This document shows positions 55,101 to 63,778 of a stretch of DNA of 64,000 bases, piece after piece. The notes below the pieces were generated by a model, which saw nothing but the letters and a program-made list of their open reading frames with translations, was not told the origin of the DNA and did not search any database. Position 1 is the first letter of the stretch; each line of letters begins with the position of its first letter. Source of the stretch: DATMNI01 sp963817515 (GTDB taxonomy: Bacteria; Acidobacteriota; Terriglobia; Bryobacterales; Bryobacteraceae); assembly GCA_963817515.1 (NCBI GenBank), contig CAWFPJ010000039.1:372001-436000 (forward strand), in the 5' to 3' direction. The translations under genes and the position numbers were made by a program.

Positions 55101-55957
55101 AAGAACCGGTACGTGCTCTTCTGCTGGCCGTTATAGTTTTGGAAGAAGCTCTTGGCATTGAACATCTCATGCCGCTTGTTGGCCCAGGCGCTGCCGTGGA
55201 ACTCCTGGCCTCCGCCTTTGGTTACTACACTGATCACGCCGTTCGAGTTACGGCCGTATTCGGCCTGGTAGTTACTGGTGAGCACGCGCATTTCGGCGAT
55301 GGAATCCATGTTCGGTTCGAAGTGGGAAGTCCCATTCGAACCAGTGTCCAGGTTGGTGACTCCATCCACGGTGAAGTTCGCGCTGCTATTGGTGGCGCCG
55401 TTGATCCGGACCCTTCCGATGGTGTTCTCGCTGGTAGTGTCCCCCTGTCCGGCGCCGGTCAGAGCTACGCCAGGCAGCGTGAGCATCAGGCCAAACATGT
55501 CGCGGCCCTTCAGGGTAAGGTTCCCCATCTGGCTACTGTCGATCAGCTTCGAGTTCTCACTGGAGGACGTCTGCGTCAGCGTGGTAGTGGCTGTAACCGA
55601 CACCTGTTCGGTGACCGCACCCAGTGCCAGCGAGATTTTCCCCAGGTCGCGGACCTCGTTAGCCGTGACGTCGATCCTTGACTGCTTGTAGGCTTTGAAA
55701 CCCGACGTGGGAGTGATGGTCAGGTTATAGGTCGCGGGAACCAGGCTATTGAAACGGAAGATGCCCTCGGCTTCGGTCGTGGTCCTGGTAACGGCTCCGG
55801 TCGCGGTATTGGTCAACTCTACCCGCGCTCCCGCCACGGTGGCATCGCTCGGGTCGGTTACCGTCCCAATCAAAGTTCCCGTTGTTGTTTGGCCGAAAAT
55901 GCAGCCGCATAGAAGCGCCAAGCCGCATAGCGCCCACGCCATTCGTTTAACTGACAT
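52102..55957 (-). CDS. Oar-like TonB-dependent outer membrane receptor, broken by a one-base frameshift
   Basis: The N-terminal frame (start 55957) has a signal peptide, a carboxypeptidase-regulatory-like domain (GTVTDPSDATVAGARVELTNT) and a plug region (YQAEYGRNSNGVISVVTKGGG). It stops at 54857 shortly after DFSGYTDANGVA. The barrel continues in the next frame (FPLTDPTTGNPIPNNNIAG) to 52102. The intact paralogue upstream reads DFSGYTDANGVPFPITDPT, so one extra base near 54900-54908 is the cause. Repaired length is 1284 residues. A promoter with an operator-like inverted repeat lies upstream at 56013-56074. Confidence 0.9.
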
Positions 55958-56012
55958 GACCGGAGTACCCCCTTTTCGTCAACTTCCCAGTAGGTGATTT
56001 ACTTGGTTGCTG

Positions 56013-56041
56013 ATTATATCCGTTACATACTGCCCCCGCAA
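56013..56041 (-). promoter_or_regulatory. Sigma-70-type promoter of the downstream TonB receptor
   Basis: On the minus strand TTGCGG (56041-56036) and TATAAT (56018-56013) are separated by exactly 17 bases, about 55 bases before the ATG at 55957. Confidence 0.7.
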
Positions 56042-56055
56042 TGATGGCGGTATAG

Positions 56056-56074
56056 TTACATTTTCGTAATGTAA
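56056..56074. promoter_or_regulatory. Operator-like inverted repeat upstream of a receptor promoter
   Basis: TTACATT and AATGTAA are perfect 7-base arms around a 5-base spacer, centred about 29 bases upstream of the -35 box. The position fits an activator site. Confidence 0.55.
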
Positions 56075-56101
56075 GACTCGCCCGGACCTCTAATCAAGTG
56101 G

Positions 56102-56136
56102 GACAGACCATCGTGTTTTGTGGTCTGTCTTTCTTG
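56102..56136 (+). terminator. Terminator-like hairpin between tandem receptor genes
   Basis: GACAGACCA (56102-56110) pairs perfectly with TGGTCTGTC (56121-56129). The T-rich TTTCTTGTCT follows on the plus strand. It lies 38 bases after the stop of the upstream receptor; on the minus strand the stem is present but the U tract is not. Confidence 0.55.
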
Positions 56137-56173
56137 TCTCTCTCCTACACCACTTAACTAAAATCTGGCCCAC

Positions 56174-59100
56174 TTAAAACTGGAACCGCAGCGACATCGA
56201 CATCTGCCGCGGGGGCAGCGCCGCGGTGTAACGGCCCAGATTGGCGTTAGTCTGCTCCAGAATACCCTGCTGCCAAAGGGGCCAGGAGTATGAAGGACTG
56301 ATGTTGGCCGCGGTGAACTGCGTGTGGTTGAAGATGTTGTACATCTCCGCCCGGAACATGATCTGCCGCCGCTCGCTCTTCAGTGGGAAGACCTTGGTGA
56401 ACGTCATGTCGAAGTTCAGCATTTGGGTGCCGGGCAAGGGAATCAGGCTGCCCGCTCCTGCGTTCCCGAAACAGGACATGTTTTCGCCCACGCCTTGCTG
56501 TGGGGCGGGGCCCGGCGTATAACTGCACGGGTTCGGAATCAAGAATGCGCTCTCATTGATGAGCTGATTTCCGGGCGACCCGTTAGCATTGGCGCCGGGG
56601 GCCAGGACCAGCGGCGTATTGCCGGCGAAGGATACCTGGCCCGAGGAAAGCTGCGGGTTCCCAACCACGATCATCCTGGCCGCTTCGTTCCCGGTCGCAA
56701 AACTGCCTGTCCAATTCATTTGAGGGTTGGCGGAAGTAGCCCCGGTGAACGTGATGCCCGGAACGCCTACCCTGATGTCGCTGTGCCACTGGGTGATGCC
56801 GGAGATGGACCAATGGTCCGTAACCCATCCCAACGGTTTGTTGTTGAATTTCTGCCCGAGGTTCGGCAATTCGTAGATGTAGTTGATGGCAAGAACGTGC
56901 GGAGTGGGCTGATAAGAAGGCCCGTAGTTCCGGTCCTTGTCCGGGAAGTAGGGGCTGACGGTGCTGGAACCGGCCGTCCCGGTGCCGGTGCTCATGGTCT
57001 TCGAGAAAGTGTACGCCAAGCCATAAGACAGGTGCGCGGTCATGGCACGCCGCACAGCCACCTGCAGCGAGTTATAACTGGCGTTCCCCGACAAGTCATT
57101 GTAAGTAAGTGCGCCCAAGCCGGGCAGCGGCCGGAAATAGTTATCGTTGAGAGCTTTGCCGCTGGTATTGGCGGGCAGATAATCTACAGTCGGGTTGTTG
57201 TTGGCGGGGTTATATTCCGAGAACAACGGAACCGCGTTGAGCTGGCGTGACTGCCAGATATGCTTGCTCAAATTGAACACATACGCGGTCTCCAAAACCG
57301 TCCCGAACCCGACCTTCTGCTGGATCATGAAAGTCCCGTTGTAGTTCTCCTGGACCGGCTGATTGCCGACTGTCCCCTGGGGAGCGATGGGCGTAATCGC
57401 GGCGCTGTTGGCGAAGCTTGGAACCTTGTCGATGGTGGAATAGTAGATGGTCCGGTTGATAGTTTCGGGCGGGTTGCCTGAGGACAGTTGGGCATAGTGG
57501 CTATCGGTGAGGTTGACGAACTGCCCGAAGCCCGCCCGAATGGCCGTCTTGCCATTGCCGAATACATCCCAGGCTACGCCCAGGCGGACCGCGGGAATCA
57601 CCGCCGCGTGGGAATACGTTTGAAGCGGCAGGTTGGGGTTGCTGCCGGTGGCCACCTGCATACCAGGGGTGGCACTCGGGATGGTGGAGTAGCCGCCCAC
57701 CGAAGGCGGCACCAGGGTACCTTGCAGAGCGAAGAACGTGGTGTATCCGGTTACGGGATCGACCGCCACCTGGCTGGCTGTGGGGCATGCCTTGGCAGCC
57801 GTGGAGACCAGGCAGCCGGGAAGGTAAATCCGTTCGGCCTGCGCGGAATTGTAAGTGGACCCCACAAAATCCGCCGTATTGTAGTTCAGGTTCTCCGTGG
57901 GCACCACGTGGCTGAAGCGGATACCCAGGTCGAGAGTCACGCGCCGGCTGATGCGCCAGTTATCCTGCACGAAGGCTTCAACTTCCGTATACCAGAAGTT
58001 CCCGATGGACCTTCCGCCTTCACTGTAGTTGTTGAAATCTCCCAGGTAGGCGTTGGCAAACCCGTCTTGCGTATTGTTCGGCATGGCGGTGGCGCTGGCA
58101 AAGTTGTAGGCTCCCAGATACGAGCCCTGGCTGCCGGAGCCGACTTCGACTTTGCCGGTCCTCTCGATGTAGACGCCGGCTTTTAGATTGTGCGTGCCCA
58201 CTACTTTGCTGACGGTGTCGTTGAAGCTGTAAATATCGTTCCAGTTGGAATAGGGACATTGTCCGCTGCAACTCGGGGTGAAGCCGGCTTCATTGGGCTC
58301 CTGGCCGCCTCCAAATGTGAGATTGGGAACCGCGGTCTGGTAGAAGACGCTCCCGGCTCCGAGTCCTGCGGGCCTCTGCTTGTTCATGTCGCTGGTGAAC
58401 AGGGGGTCCGTTGCGAAGTTATCGAACGAGGGCGGATTGCCCATCATGGAACGCGCTGTCTGCGAGGGGTCATTGGCATAATAGTCCCAGGAATTGTAGC
58501 TCTTGCCGAACGTGAACTCGTTGACCATCGTGGGCGAAATAGTATAAGTGATGCCCACGCCGGTGCCATGACCCGGGTTGGGGTGTTTGTTGGACCAGGG
58601 TACAAAATTGCCCGCCGAGTTCTGCAGCGCTATGTTGCCGCCGGTATAGTCCACATCGTAGTCATTGATATATCGCACCCAGGTGTTCAGCTTCGAAGTC
58701 GGGTTGTAGTCGAAGCGCAGGGTGTCATTGCGCCGCGGATGTGACTCATTGAACTGCCAGTAGTAATTGCGCTGGTATCGCTGGCTGGCAAACTGGGCGT
58801 CCACCACGCAGCCGGTTGCGGCGACGCCGGGCTGGCCGCAGATGTTTGGTAAGGGCAGAAAGTTCAGAATCGCCTGGCCGTACTTGGCCGCCGCTGGATT
58901 CAAAGCAGCCAGTCCCGCGATATTGTTGTTCGGCACCGGGTTCCCTGTAGTGGGGTCGGTAATGGGAAACGGCACGCCGTTGGCGTCGGTGTAGCCTGAA
59001 AAGTCACCCGCCCGCTGCGCTGCGGTGGGCACATTGGCATACCCGGACTGGGTGGTCGGCTTCTGCTTGGTATACTCCTGCGAGAAGAAAAAGAACAGCT

Positions 59101-60013
59101 TCTTTTTTTGGGTATTGAACAGGCCCGGAATATAGACCGGACCGCCGATGCTGTAGCCCCAGACGAGGAACCGGTAGACGCTCTTCGGCTGGCCATTAAG
59201 ATTCTGAAAGAAGCTCTTGGCATTAAACATCTCGTGCCGCTTGTTGGCCCAGGCGCTGCCGTGGAACTGCTGGCTGCCGCCCTTGGTAACCACGCTGATA
59301 GTGCCGCTCGAATTGCGTCCGTATTCTGCCTGGTAGTTAGCGGTGAGCACGCGCACTTCGGCGATCGAATCCATATTCGGCTCATAGTGGAGAGTCGTAT
59401 TGTTGGCGGTATCGGTGTCCGAGATTCCATCCACCGTGAAGTTCGCCAGACCAGTCCCGCCGCCGTTGATCCGGACCGATCCGATGGAGTTCTCGCTGGT
59501 GGTATCCTGCTGCGTGGTGGCCATCCCGGGCATCATGACCAGCAGGCCAAACAGATCGCGGCCCTTCAGGGTGATGCCGTTCATTTGGGCGCTATCGACC
59601 AGCTTCGAATTCTCGCCCGAGGCCGTCTGTACCGGTGTGGCAACCGCCGTGACCGATACCTGTTCCGTGATGGCGCCGAGTGCCAGGGAGATTTTTCCCA
59701 GGTCGCGGATTTCGTTGGCAGTGACATCGATGTTCGATTGCCTGTAGGTCTTGAAACCCGCCGCGGCCGTAATGGTCAAGTTATAGGTCGCCGGAACCAG
59801 GCTATTGAAGCGGAAGATACCCTCAGCTTCGGTTGTCGTCCTGATGACGGCCCCGGTTGCGGTATTCGTGAGCTCGACCCGTGCTGCCGCCACGGCGGCA
59901 TTGCCGGGGTCCGCGACAGTTCCGAGCAGGGTTCCGGTTGTGGTTTGGCCGAAAATTCGGCCGCATAAGAGAGCCAGAGCGCAAAGCGCTGGGGCTGTTC
60001 GCTGAATAGCCAT
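56174..60013 (-). CDS. Oar-like TonB-dependent outer membrane receptor
   Basis: This intact 1279-residue paralogue has a signal peptide, a carboxypeptidase-regulatory-like domain (about 25-110: TVADPGNAAVAAARVELTNT), a plug domain (ENSKLVDSAQMNGITLKGRDLFG) and a very large beta-barrel ending MSLRFQF with a terminal Phe. It imports large ligands, perhaps oligosaccharides, with energy from TonB. GGAGG lies 7 bases before the ATG. It is very similar to the downstream frameshifted receptor, including SSGTISVVTKGGSQQFHGSA, and they probably arose by tandem duplication. Confidence 0.93.
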   Translation of the reverse strand: MAIQRTAPALCALALLCGRIFGQTTTGTLLGTVADPGNAAVAAARVELTNTATGAVIRTTTEAEGIFRFNSLVPATYNLTITAAAGFKTYRQSNIDVTANEIRDLGKISLALGAITEQVSVTAVATPVQTASGENSKLVDSAQMNGITLKGRDLFGLLVMMPGMATTQQDTTSENSIGSVRINGGGTGLANFTVDGISDTDTANNTTLHYEPNMDSIAEVRVLTANYQAEYGRNSSGTISVVTKGGSQQFHGSAWANKRHEMFNAKSFFQNLNGQPKSVYRFLVWGYSIGGPVYIPGLFNTQKKKLFFFFSQEYTKQKPTTQSGYANVPTAAQRAGDFSGYTDANGVPFPITDPTTGNPVPNNNIAGLAALNPAAAKYGQAILNFLPLPNICGQPGVAATGCVVDAQFASQRYQRNYYWQFNESHPRRNDTLRFDYNPTSKLNTWVRYINDYDVDYTGGNIALQNSAGNFVPWSNKHPNPGHGTGVGITYTISPTMVNEFTFGKSYNSWDYYANDPSQTARSMMGNPPSFDNFATDPLFTSDMNKQRPAGLGAGSVFYQTAVPNLTFGGGQEPNEAGFTPSCSGQCPYSNWNDIYSFNDTVSKVVGTHNLKAGVYIERTGKVEVGSGSQGSYLGAYNFASATAMPNNTQDGFANAYLGDFNNYSEGGRSIGNFWYTEVEAFVQDNWRISRRVTLDLGIRFSHVVPTENLNYNTADFVGSTYNSAQAERIYLPGCLVSTAAKACPTASQVAVDPVTGYTTFFALQGTLVPPSVGGYSTIPSATPGMQVATGSNPNLPLQTYSHAAVIPAVRLGVAWDVFGNGKTAIRAGFGQFVNLTDSHYAQLSSGNPPETINRTIYYSTIDKVPSFANSAAITPIAPQGTVGNQPVQENYNGTFMIQQKVGFGTVLETAYVFNLSKHIWQSRQLNAVPLFSEYNPANNNPTVDYLPANTSGKALNDNYFRPLPGLGALTYNDLSGNASYNSLQVAVRRAMTAHLSYGLAYTFSKTMSTGTGTAGSSTVSPYFPDKDRNYGPSYQPTPHVLAINYIYELPNLGQKFNNKPLGWVTDHWSISGITQWHSDIRVGVPGITFTGATSANPQMNWTGSFATGNEAARMIVVGNPQLSSGQVSFAGNTPLVLAPGANANGSPGNQLINESAFLIPNPCSYTPGPAPQQGVGENMSCFGNAGAGSLIPLPGTQMLNFDMTFTKVFPLKSERRQIMFRAEMYNIFNHTQFTAANISPSYSWPLWQQGILEQTNANLGRYTAALPPRQMSMSLRFQF

Positions 60014-60327
60014 GACTAAACCTCCGTTCAGTTCCCCAAGCCCCGCGACAATTTTAGTGGATTGTAACCCGGTGACCGCGCGCTTCGCAATTGGAATTAT
60101 CAGTCACAGTCAATAAATTACAATTTAAGAAAACCCGATCATGCCGGTGGGCGCGCCGGCGGCCTACTCCCGGTCTTACAGGCGATAGGTCTTACAGACA
60201 ATACTGAAGGGCTCTTAGAAATCGCCGCGCGTGAAACTCGAATGTGAGTGGTATTACTCAGGCCCCGTCGTTGGCCTTGTGCATTGGCTTCATGCAAAGG
60301 ACACAGAGAGACGGTATGGCGAATACC
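60014..60327. other. Intergenic interval upstream of the receptor
   Basis: Holds the receptor promoter at 60061-60090 and AT-rich sequence beyond it. The short open frame on the plus strand from 60231 overlaps the PQQ gene end and looks non-coding. No gene is supported. Confidence 0.6.
60061..60090 (-). promoter_or_regulatory. Sigma-70-type promoter of the upstream TonB receptor
   Basis: TTGCGA (60090-60085) and TACAAT (60066-60061) are 18 bases apart on the minus strand, 47 bases before the ATG at 60013. Confidence 0.6.
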
Positions 60328-62019
60328 TCAGTACAAAACGAATGACCAGAGCATATCGCCAGTGGCTGCGATCACATACTGGCGTCCATCCAGCATATAT
60401 GTCTGCGGGGCATTCGTGATCCGCCCGATGCGCGTGTTCCACAACGGCTTTCCGGTGGCCGCATTGTGGGCCACAAGGCTTCCCGCGCCATCGCCCGCAA
60501 AGAGCAGCCCGCCCGCCGTGGTCAACAATCCGCCACCGCCGCCGCCGTTGCCATAATAGGAATGTCTCCACGCCACCTTGCCTGTCTTGTAATCGATCGC
60601 CGTAAGGAAACTCCCGCCGGACCCGGCCTCGGCCCTCTCCTGCCCGCCCAGGCCCATCGATCCGCGCGGGTCCACGTCGGTCAGATAAAAGATGGCGAAC
60701 CCGTTGTTCTCCGCCACATAAAACAGGCCAGTGTCCGGCGAGTAGGCGGGCGGCTCCCAATTGATGGTGCCGCCGGCCGAAGGCGAAACCAGCGAGCCGG
60801 GGACCGTGGCATCTTTTGCCGGATCGCGCTGCGGGCCGCCGAACTTGTTCAAGCCGTTGGCCCAGTTCGTCAGCAACCCGTACTTGCTGGTTACCAGGTG
60901 CTCACCGGTCACGCGATCGAGCGTGAAGTAGTATCCGTTGCGCGCCGCCGTCAACACCAATTTCCTCATCTTGCCGTTGAACACGCCGTCCACCAGGATC
61001 GGCGTTTGCGCCGAATCGTAATCGTGCATGTCGTGGGGCGACGTCTGGAAATACCAGGCCATCTTGCCGGTGTCCACGTGCACCGCAACCAGCGCACAGG
61101 CGAATAGATTGTCGCCCTCGCCGCGCGTGCCGGTGGTGTATGCCGGAGTCGGATTGCCGGTGCCGAAGATGTATAGCTTGGTCTCGGGATCGTAGGCGCC
61201 CGGAATCCAGGTTTGAGCGCCGCCGTGCCGGGCTGCGTCAAGGCTGGCCCACGTGTCCAACCCCGGGTCGCCGGCCTTCATCGGCACCGTATAGAATTTC
61301 CACTGCAGATCGCCCGTCTCGGGATCGAACGACTGCAGGAAGCCTGGCGAATCGATATCGTTGCCCGTGCCCACCAGCACGTGATTCCCGACTACGATGG
61401 GGGCGGGCGTGGAGAAATATCCCTGAGCCAAATCGGCGATTCCCTTGTGCCACCGCTCCTTGCCGGTCTTGGCTTCCAGCGAAACCAGGTAATCGTCGGG
61501 CGTCTCCATGAACAGGTAGTTGTTCCACATGGCCAGGCCGCGGTTGGCGATATGCGTGCCTCCCTTCGTCTTCCAGAAGTAGTGCCACAGTTCACGCCCG
61601 TCGCGCGCGTCCACCGCCCAGGCATTGTCGGGCATGGCGATGTACAGGGTGCCATCCACCTGGAGCACGGAGCCCTTGATAGTTCCGCCGCCGGTATCTA
61701 CGCCGCCAGTGCCCTCGCCCCCGATTATGAGATTCCCGCCACCTGCACCGCCGCCTCGTCCGCCTCGTCCGCCGCCGCCCGCATTACCGGCGCCGGGAGT
61801 CATCCGGCTCATCCATGCCAGCGTGAGATGTTTTACGGTGGATTGATCCACCTGCTTTAGGGCGCTGTAGCGTCTGCCGGAGTAGTCGCCGTTATAAGTC
61901 GGCCAGGAGTCTTTCAACGGCTTCAGGAGTTCGGCCGGAGCCACCCCGCTGCCTTGTCCCATCAGGATGGCCGGCGCCAGCAGGAACTGCGCCGCCAGTA
62001 GAAGTTTGTTGAGAGTCAT
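60328..62019 (-). CDS. PQQ-dependent dehydrogenase (acido-type), soluble or periplasmic
   Basis: The 563-residue protein has a signal peptide (LLLAAQFLLAPAILMG) and quinoprotein propeller signatures: WPTYNGDYSGRRYSAL, GVDTGGGTIKGSVLQVDG, YFQTSPHDMHDYDSAQTP and a blade-closing GNGGGGGGLLTTAGG. A Gly-rich insert (residues about 77-96) is unusual. PQQ dehydrogenases oxidise alcohols or sugars and pass electrons to cytochrome c. No heme motif is fused here. The end lies close to the receptor upstream region. Confidence 0.88.
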   Translation of the reverse strand: MTLNKLLLAAQFLLAPAILMGQGSGVAPAELLKPLKDSWPTYNGDYSGRRYSALKQVDQSTVKHLTLAWMSRMTPGAGNAGGGGRGGRGGGAGGGNLIIGGEGTGGVDTGGGTIKGSVLQVDGTLYIAMPDNAWAVDARDGRELWHYFWKTKGGTHIANRGLAMWNNYLFMETPDDYLVSLEAKTGKERWHKGIADLAQGYFSTPAPIVVGNHVLVGTGNDIDSPGFLQSFDPETGDLQWKFYTVPMKAGDPGLDTWASLDAARHGGAQTWIPGAYDPETKLYIFGTGNPTPAYTTGTRGEGDNLFACALVAVHVDTGKMAWYFQTSPHDMHDYDSAQTPILVDGVFNGKMRKLVLTAARNGYYFTLDRVTGEHLVTSKYGLLTNWANGLNKFGGPQRDPAKDATVPGSLVSPSAGGTINWEPPAYSPDTGLFYVAENNGFAIFYLTDVDPRGSMGLGGQERAEAGSGGSFLTAIDYKTGKVAWRHSYYGNGGGGGGLLTTAGGLLFAGDGAGSLVAHNAATGKPLWNTRIGRITNAPQTYMLDGRQYVIAATGDMLWSFVLY

Positions 62020-62171
62020 TTTATGTAACCAGCCAGTGTAACCCGTGAAGCTGCCGGACTAGTAATTGTACACTCGGCTCAATTCGACATTGGTCACGAT
62101 CTGCGAATTGTGAGACAATGCTGGGCTGAACGCATCAGTTTCGAGTGGGCGCTGAACATCTGGAGGCATGC

Positions 62172-63035
62172 ATGGCTGGGGTTTCGAGAAGAGATTTTTT
62201 CCGGAAAGCGGTGGCGGATGCCGCGGTGGCGGGGTTCCTGCCGGCGCTGGCGCGCGAGCTTGCCGCCAATCCGCTAGGGATGCCCATCGGATGTCAGACG
62301 TACCCCGTCAGGGCTATGATCGGCCAGGATTTTCCCGGAACCATCAAGCAGCTTGCCGACGCCGGATTTCAGCGGATCGAACTGTGTTCTCCGGCGGGCT
62401 ACACCAGTTCCGGCTTCGGCGTGATTGCCAAATACAAAGGCGCCGAACTCCGGAAAATCCTGGGCGACATGGGTATCAAGTGCGAGAGCTCTCACTTCAG
62501 CATGAAAGAACTCAGGGAGAATCAGGCGGAGAGAATTGCCTGGGCAAAAGATGTGGGCCTGACGCAAATGTTGGTGGCAAGCCTCGGCGGGCCGCGTAAT
62601 CCGACTATGGATGACGTGAAGCGGGCCGCCGACGAATACAACAAGTTCGGCGAACAGGCGGCCAAGGCCGGCATTCAGCAGGGCCTGCACAACGAGGGCT
62701 TTGAGCTCTCTGAAGTTGACGGCAGGCGGACCTATGACATCCTGTTCGACCTGCTTGATCCGAAGCTGGTGAAGTTTCAGTTTCAGGTCTCCACCATCAG
62801 CCGCGGCTACGATGCCGCTGAGTATTTCATGAAGTACCCCGGCCGCTTCATTTCGATGCACGTGCAGGACTGGTCGTCGGAAACCAAGCAGACGATGGCG
62901 GTGGGAAAGGGCACGCTCGACTGGAAGAAGATCTTCACTGCGGCCAAGACCGGTGGGATAAAGAATTACTTCGTTGAAATGAACCTGGACCTGATGCAGG
63001 CCAGCGTTCCCTATCTTCGCGATCTGAAGGTCTGA
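62172..63035 (+). CDS. Tat-exported sugar phosphate isomerase/epimerase-like TIM barrel protein
   Basis: I start at ATG 62172 because GGAGG lies 5 bases upstream; this gives 287 residues beginning with a Tat signal (VSRRDFFRKAVADAAVAGFLPAL). The body is a xylose-isomerase-like TIM barrel: PIGCQTYPVRAMIGQDFPGTI, AGFQRIELCSPAGY, NEGFELSEVDGRRTYD and RFISMHVQDWS. Exported members of this family process sugars in acidobacteria and planctomycetes; the exact reaction is unknown. Confidence 0.85.
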   Translation: MAGVSRRDFFRKAVADAAVAGFLPALARELAANPLGMPIGCQTYPVRAMIGQDFPGTIKQLADAGFQRIELCSPAGYTSSGFGVIAKYKGAELRKILGDMGIKCESSHFSMKELRENQAERIAWAKDVGLTQMLVASLGGPRNPTMDDVKRAADEYNKFGEQAAKAGIQQGLHNEGFELSEVDGRRTYDILFDLLDPKLVKFQFQVSTISRGYDAAEYFMKYPGRFISMHVQDWSSETKQTMAVGKGTLDWKKIFTAAKTGGIKNYFVEMNLDLMQASVPYLRDLKV

Positions 63036-63062
63036 CGCTTTCTCCGCTTGGCCCGCCGGAAA

Positions 63063-63168
63063 ATTCGCTCCCTTGCGTTCGCGACTCTGTTAGCGGTGGG
63101 GCAGACGGTATCGTCTGCCTCGCGGTCCTCAAGAAATACTAACCGAGCCGCGCCCGTAGGGAGCGAAT
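63063..63168. repeat. Inverted pair of the GC-rich intergenic repeat around a hairpin
   Basis: ATTCGCTCCC at 63063-63072 and GGGAGCGAAT at 63159-63168 are exact inverse copies of the repeat core, with partial complementarity continuing inward. Between them GGCAGACG and CGTCTGCC (63100-63119) form a perfect 8-base stem with a 4-base loop. Confidence 0.65.
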
Positions 63169-63190
63169 CTCATCGTAAACCACTGCAGCC

Positions 63191-63691
63191 TCAGCCCGTC
63201 GCCTTGGCCTTCTCCGCGCCTCCCATCTTAGCCATGGCTGCCTGGGCGCGTTTCTTCATCTCTTCCGGTGCAACATCTTCTTTGTGTGTCGCTATCGACC
63301 AGGAATGGCCGAATGGATCACCCAGCTTCCCGTAGCGGTCACCCCAAAACTGGTCGGCCAGCGGCATCTCAACCTTGGCGCCCGCGGCCACTGCTTTGTT
63401 GAATACCGAGTCCACATCTTTGACGTACAAAAATAGACCGACGGCTGTGCCTCCGAGCGATTTTGGGGATCGGGCGCCGGACCCCGGCATCTCGTCGGAG
63501 ATCATGATCATTGAGTCGCCAATCTTCATTTCAGCGTGCCCGATCTTTCCCGGCGGCCCCTCCATCCTCATCACTTCCGTGGCGTCGAAAGCCCGCTTGT
63601 AGAAATCAATCGCCTTAGCCGCATCCTGAATTACCAGGTACGGCGTCACCGTGTGATACCCGTCTGGAATCGCTTTTACTGCGCCTGCCAT
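63191..63691 (-). CDS. VOC-superfamily (glyoxalase/PhnB-like) protein
   Basis: Starting at ATG 63691, with GGAGG 6 bases upstream, gives 166 residues. It holds a vicinal-oxygen-chelate fold: YHTVTPYLVIQDAAKAIDFYKRAFDA, IGHAEMKIGDSMIMISDE, and LYVKDVDSVFNKAVAAGAKVEMPL followed by WGDRYGKLGDPFGHSWSIATH. The pattern matches PhnB-like proteins, whose substrates vary. A basic Lys/Ala tail of about 25 residues follows. Role unknown. Confidence 0.9.
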   Translation of the reverse strand: MAGAVKAIPDGYHTVTPYLVIQDAAKAIDFYKRAFDATEVMRMEGPPGKIGHAEMKIGDSMIMISDEMPGSGARSPKSLGGTAVGLFLYVKDVDSVFNKAVAAGAKVEMPLADQFWGDRYGKLGDPFGHSWSIATHKEDVAPEEMKKRAQAAMAKMGGAEKAKATG

Positions 63692-63778
63692 TGATGGCCT
63701 CCTGATATGGATTTGGAACACCCCCAGCTTACACCTGAGAGCCGATTTTGATCTGTGCCACGTCGCACAGCAGGAAGC

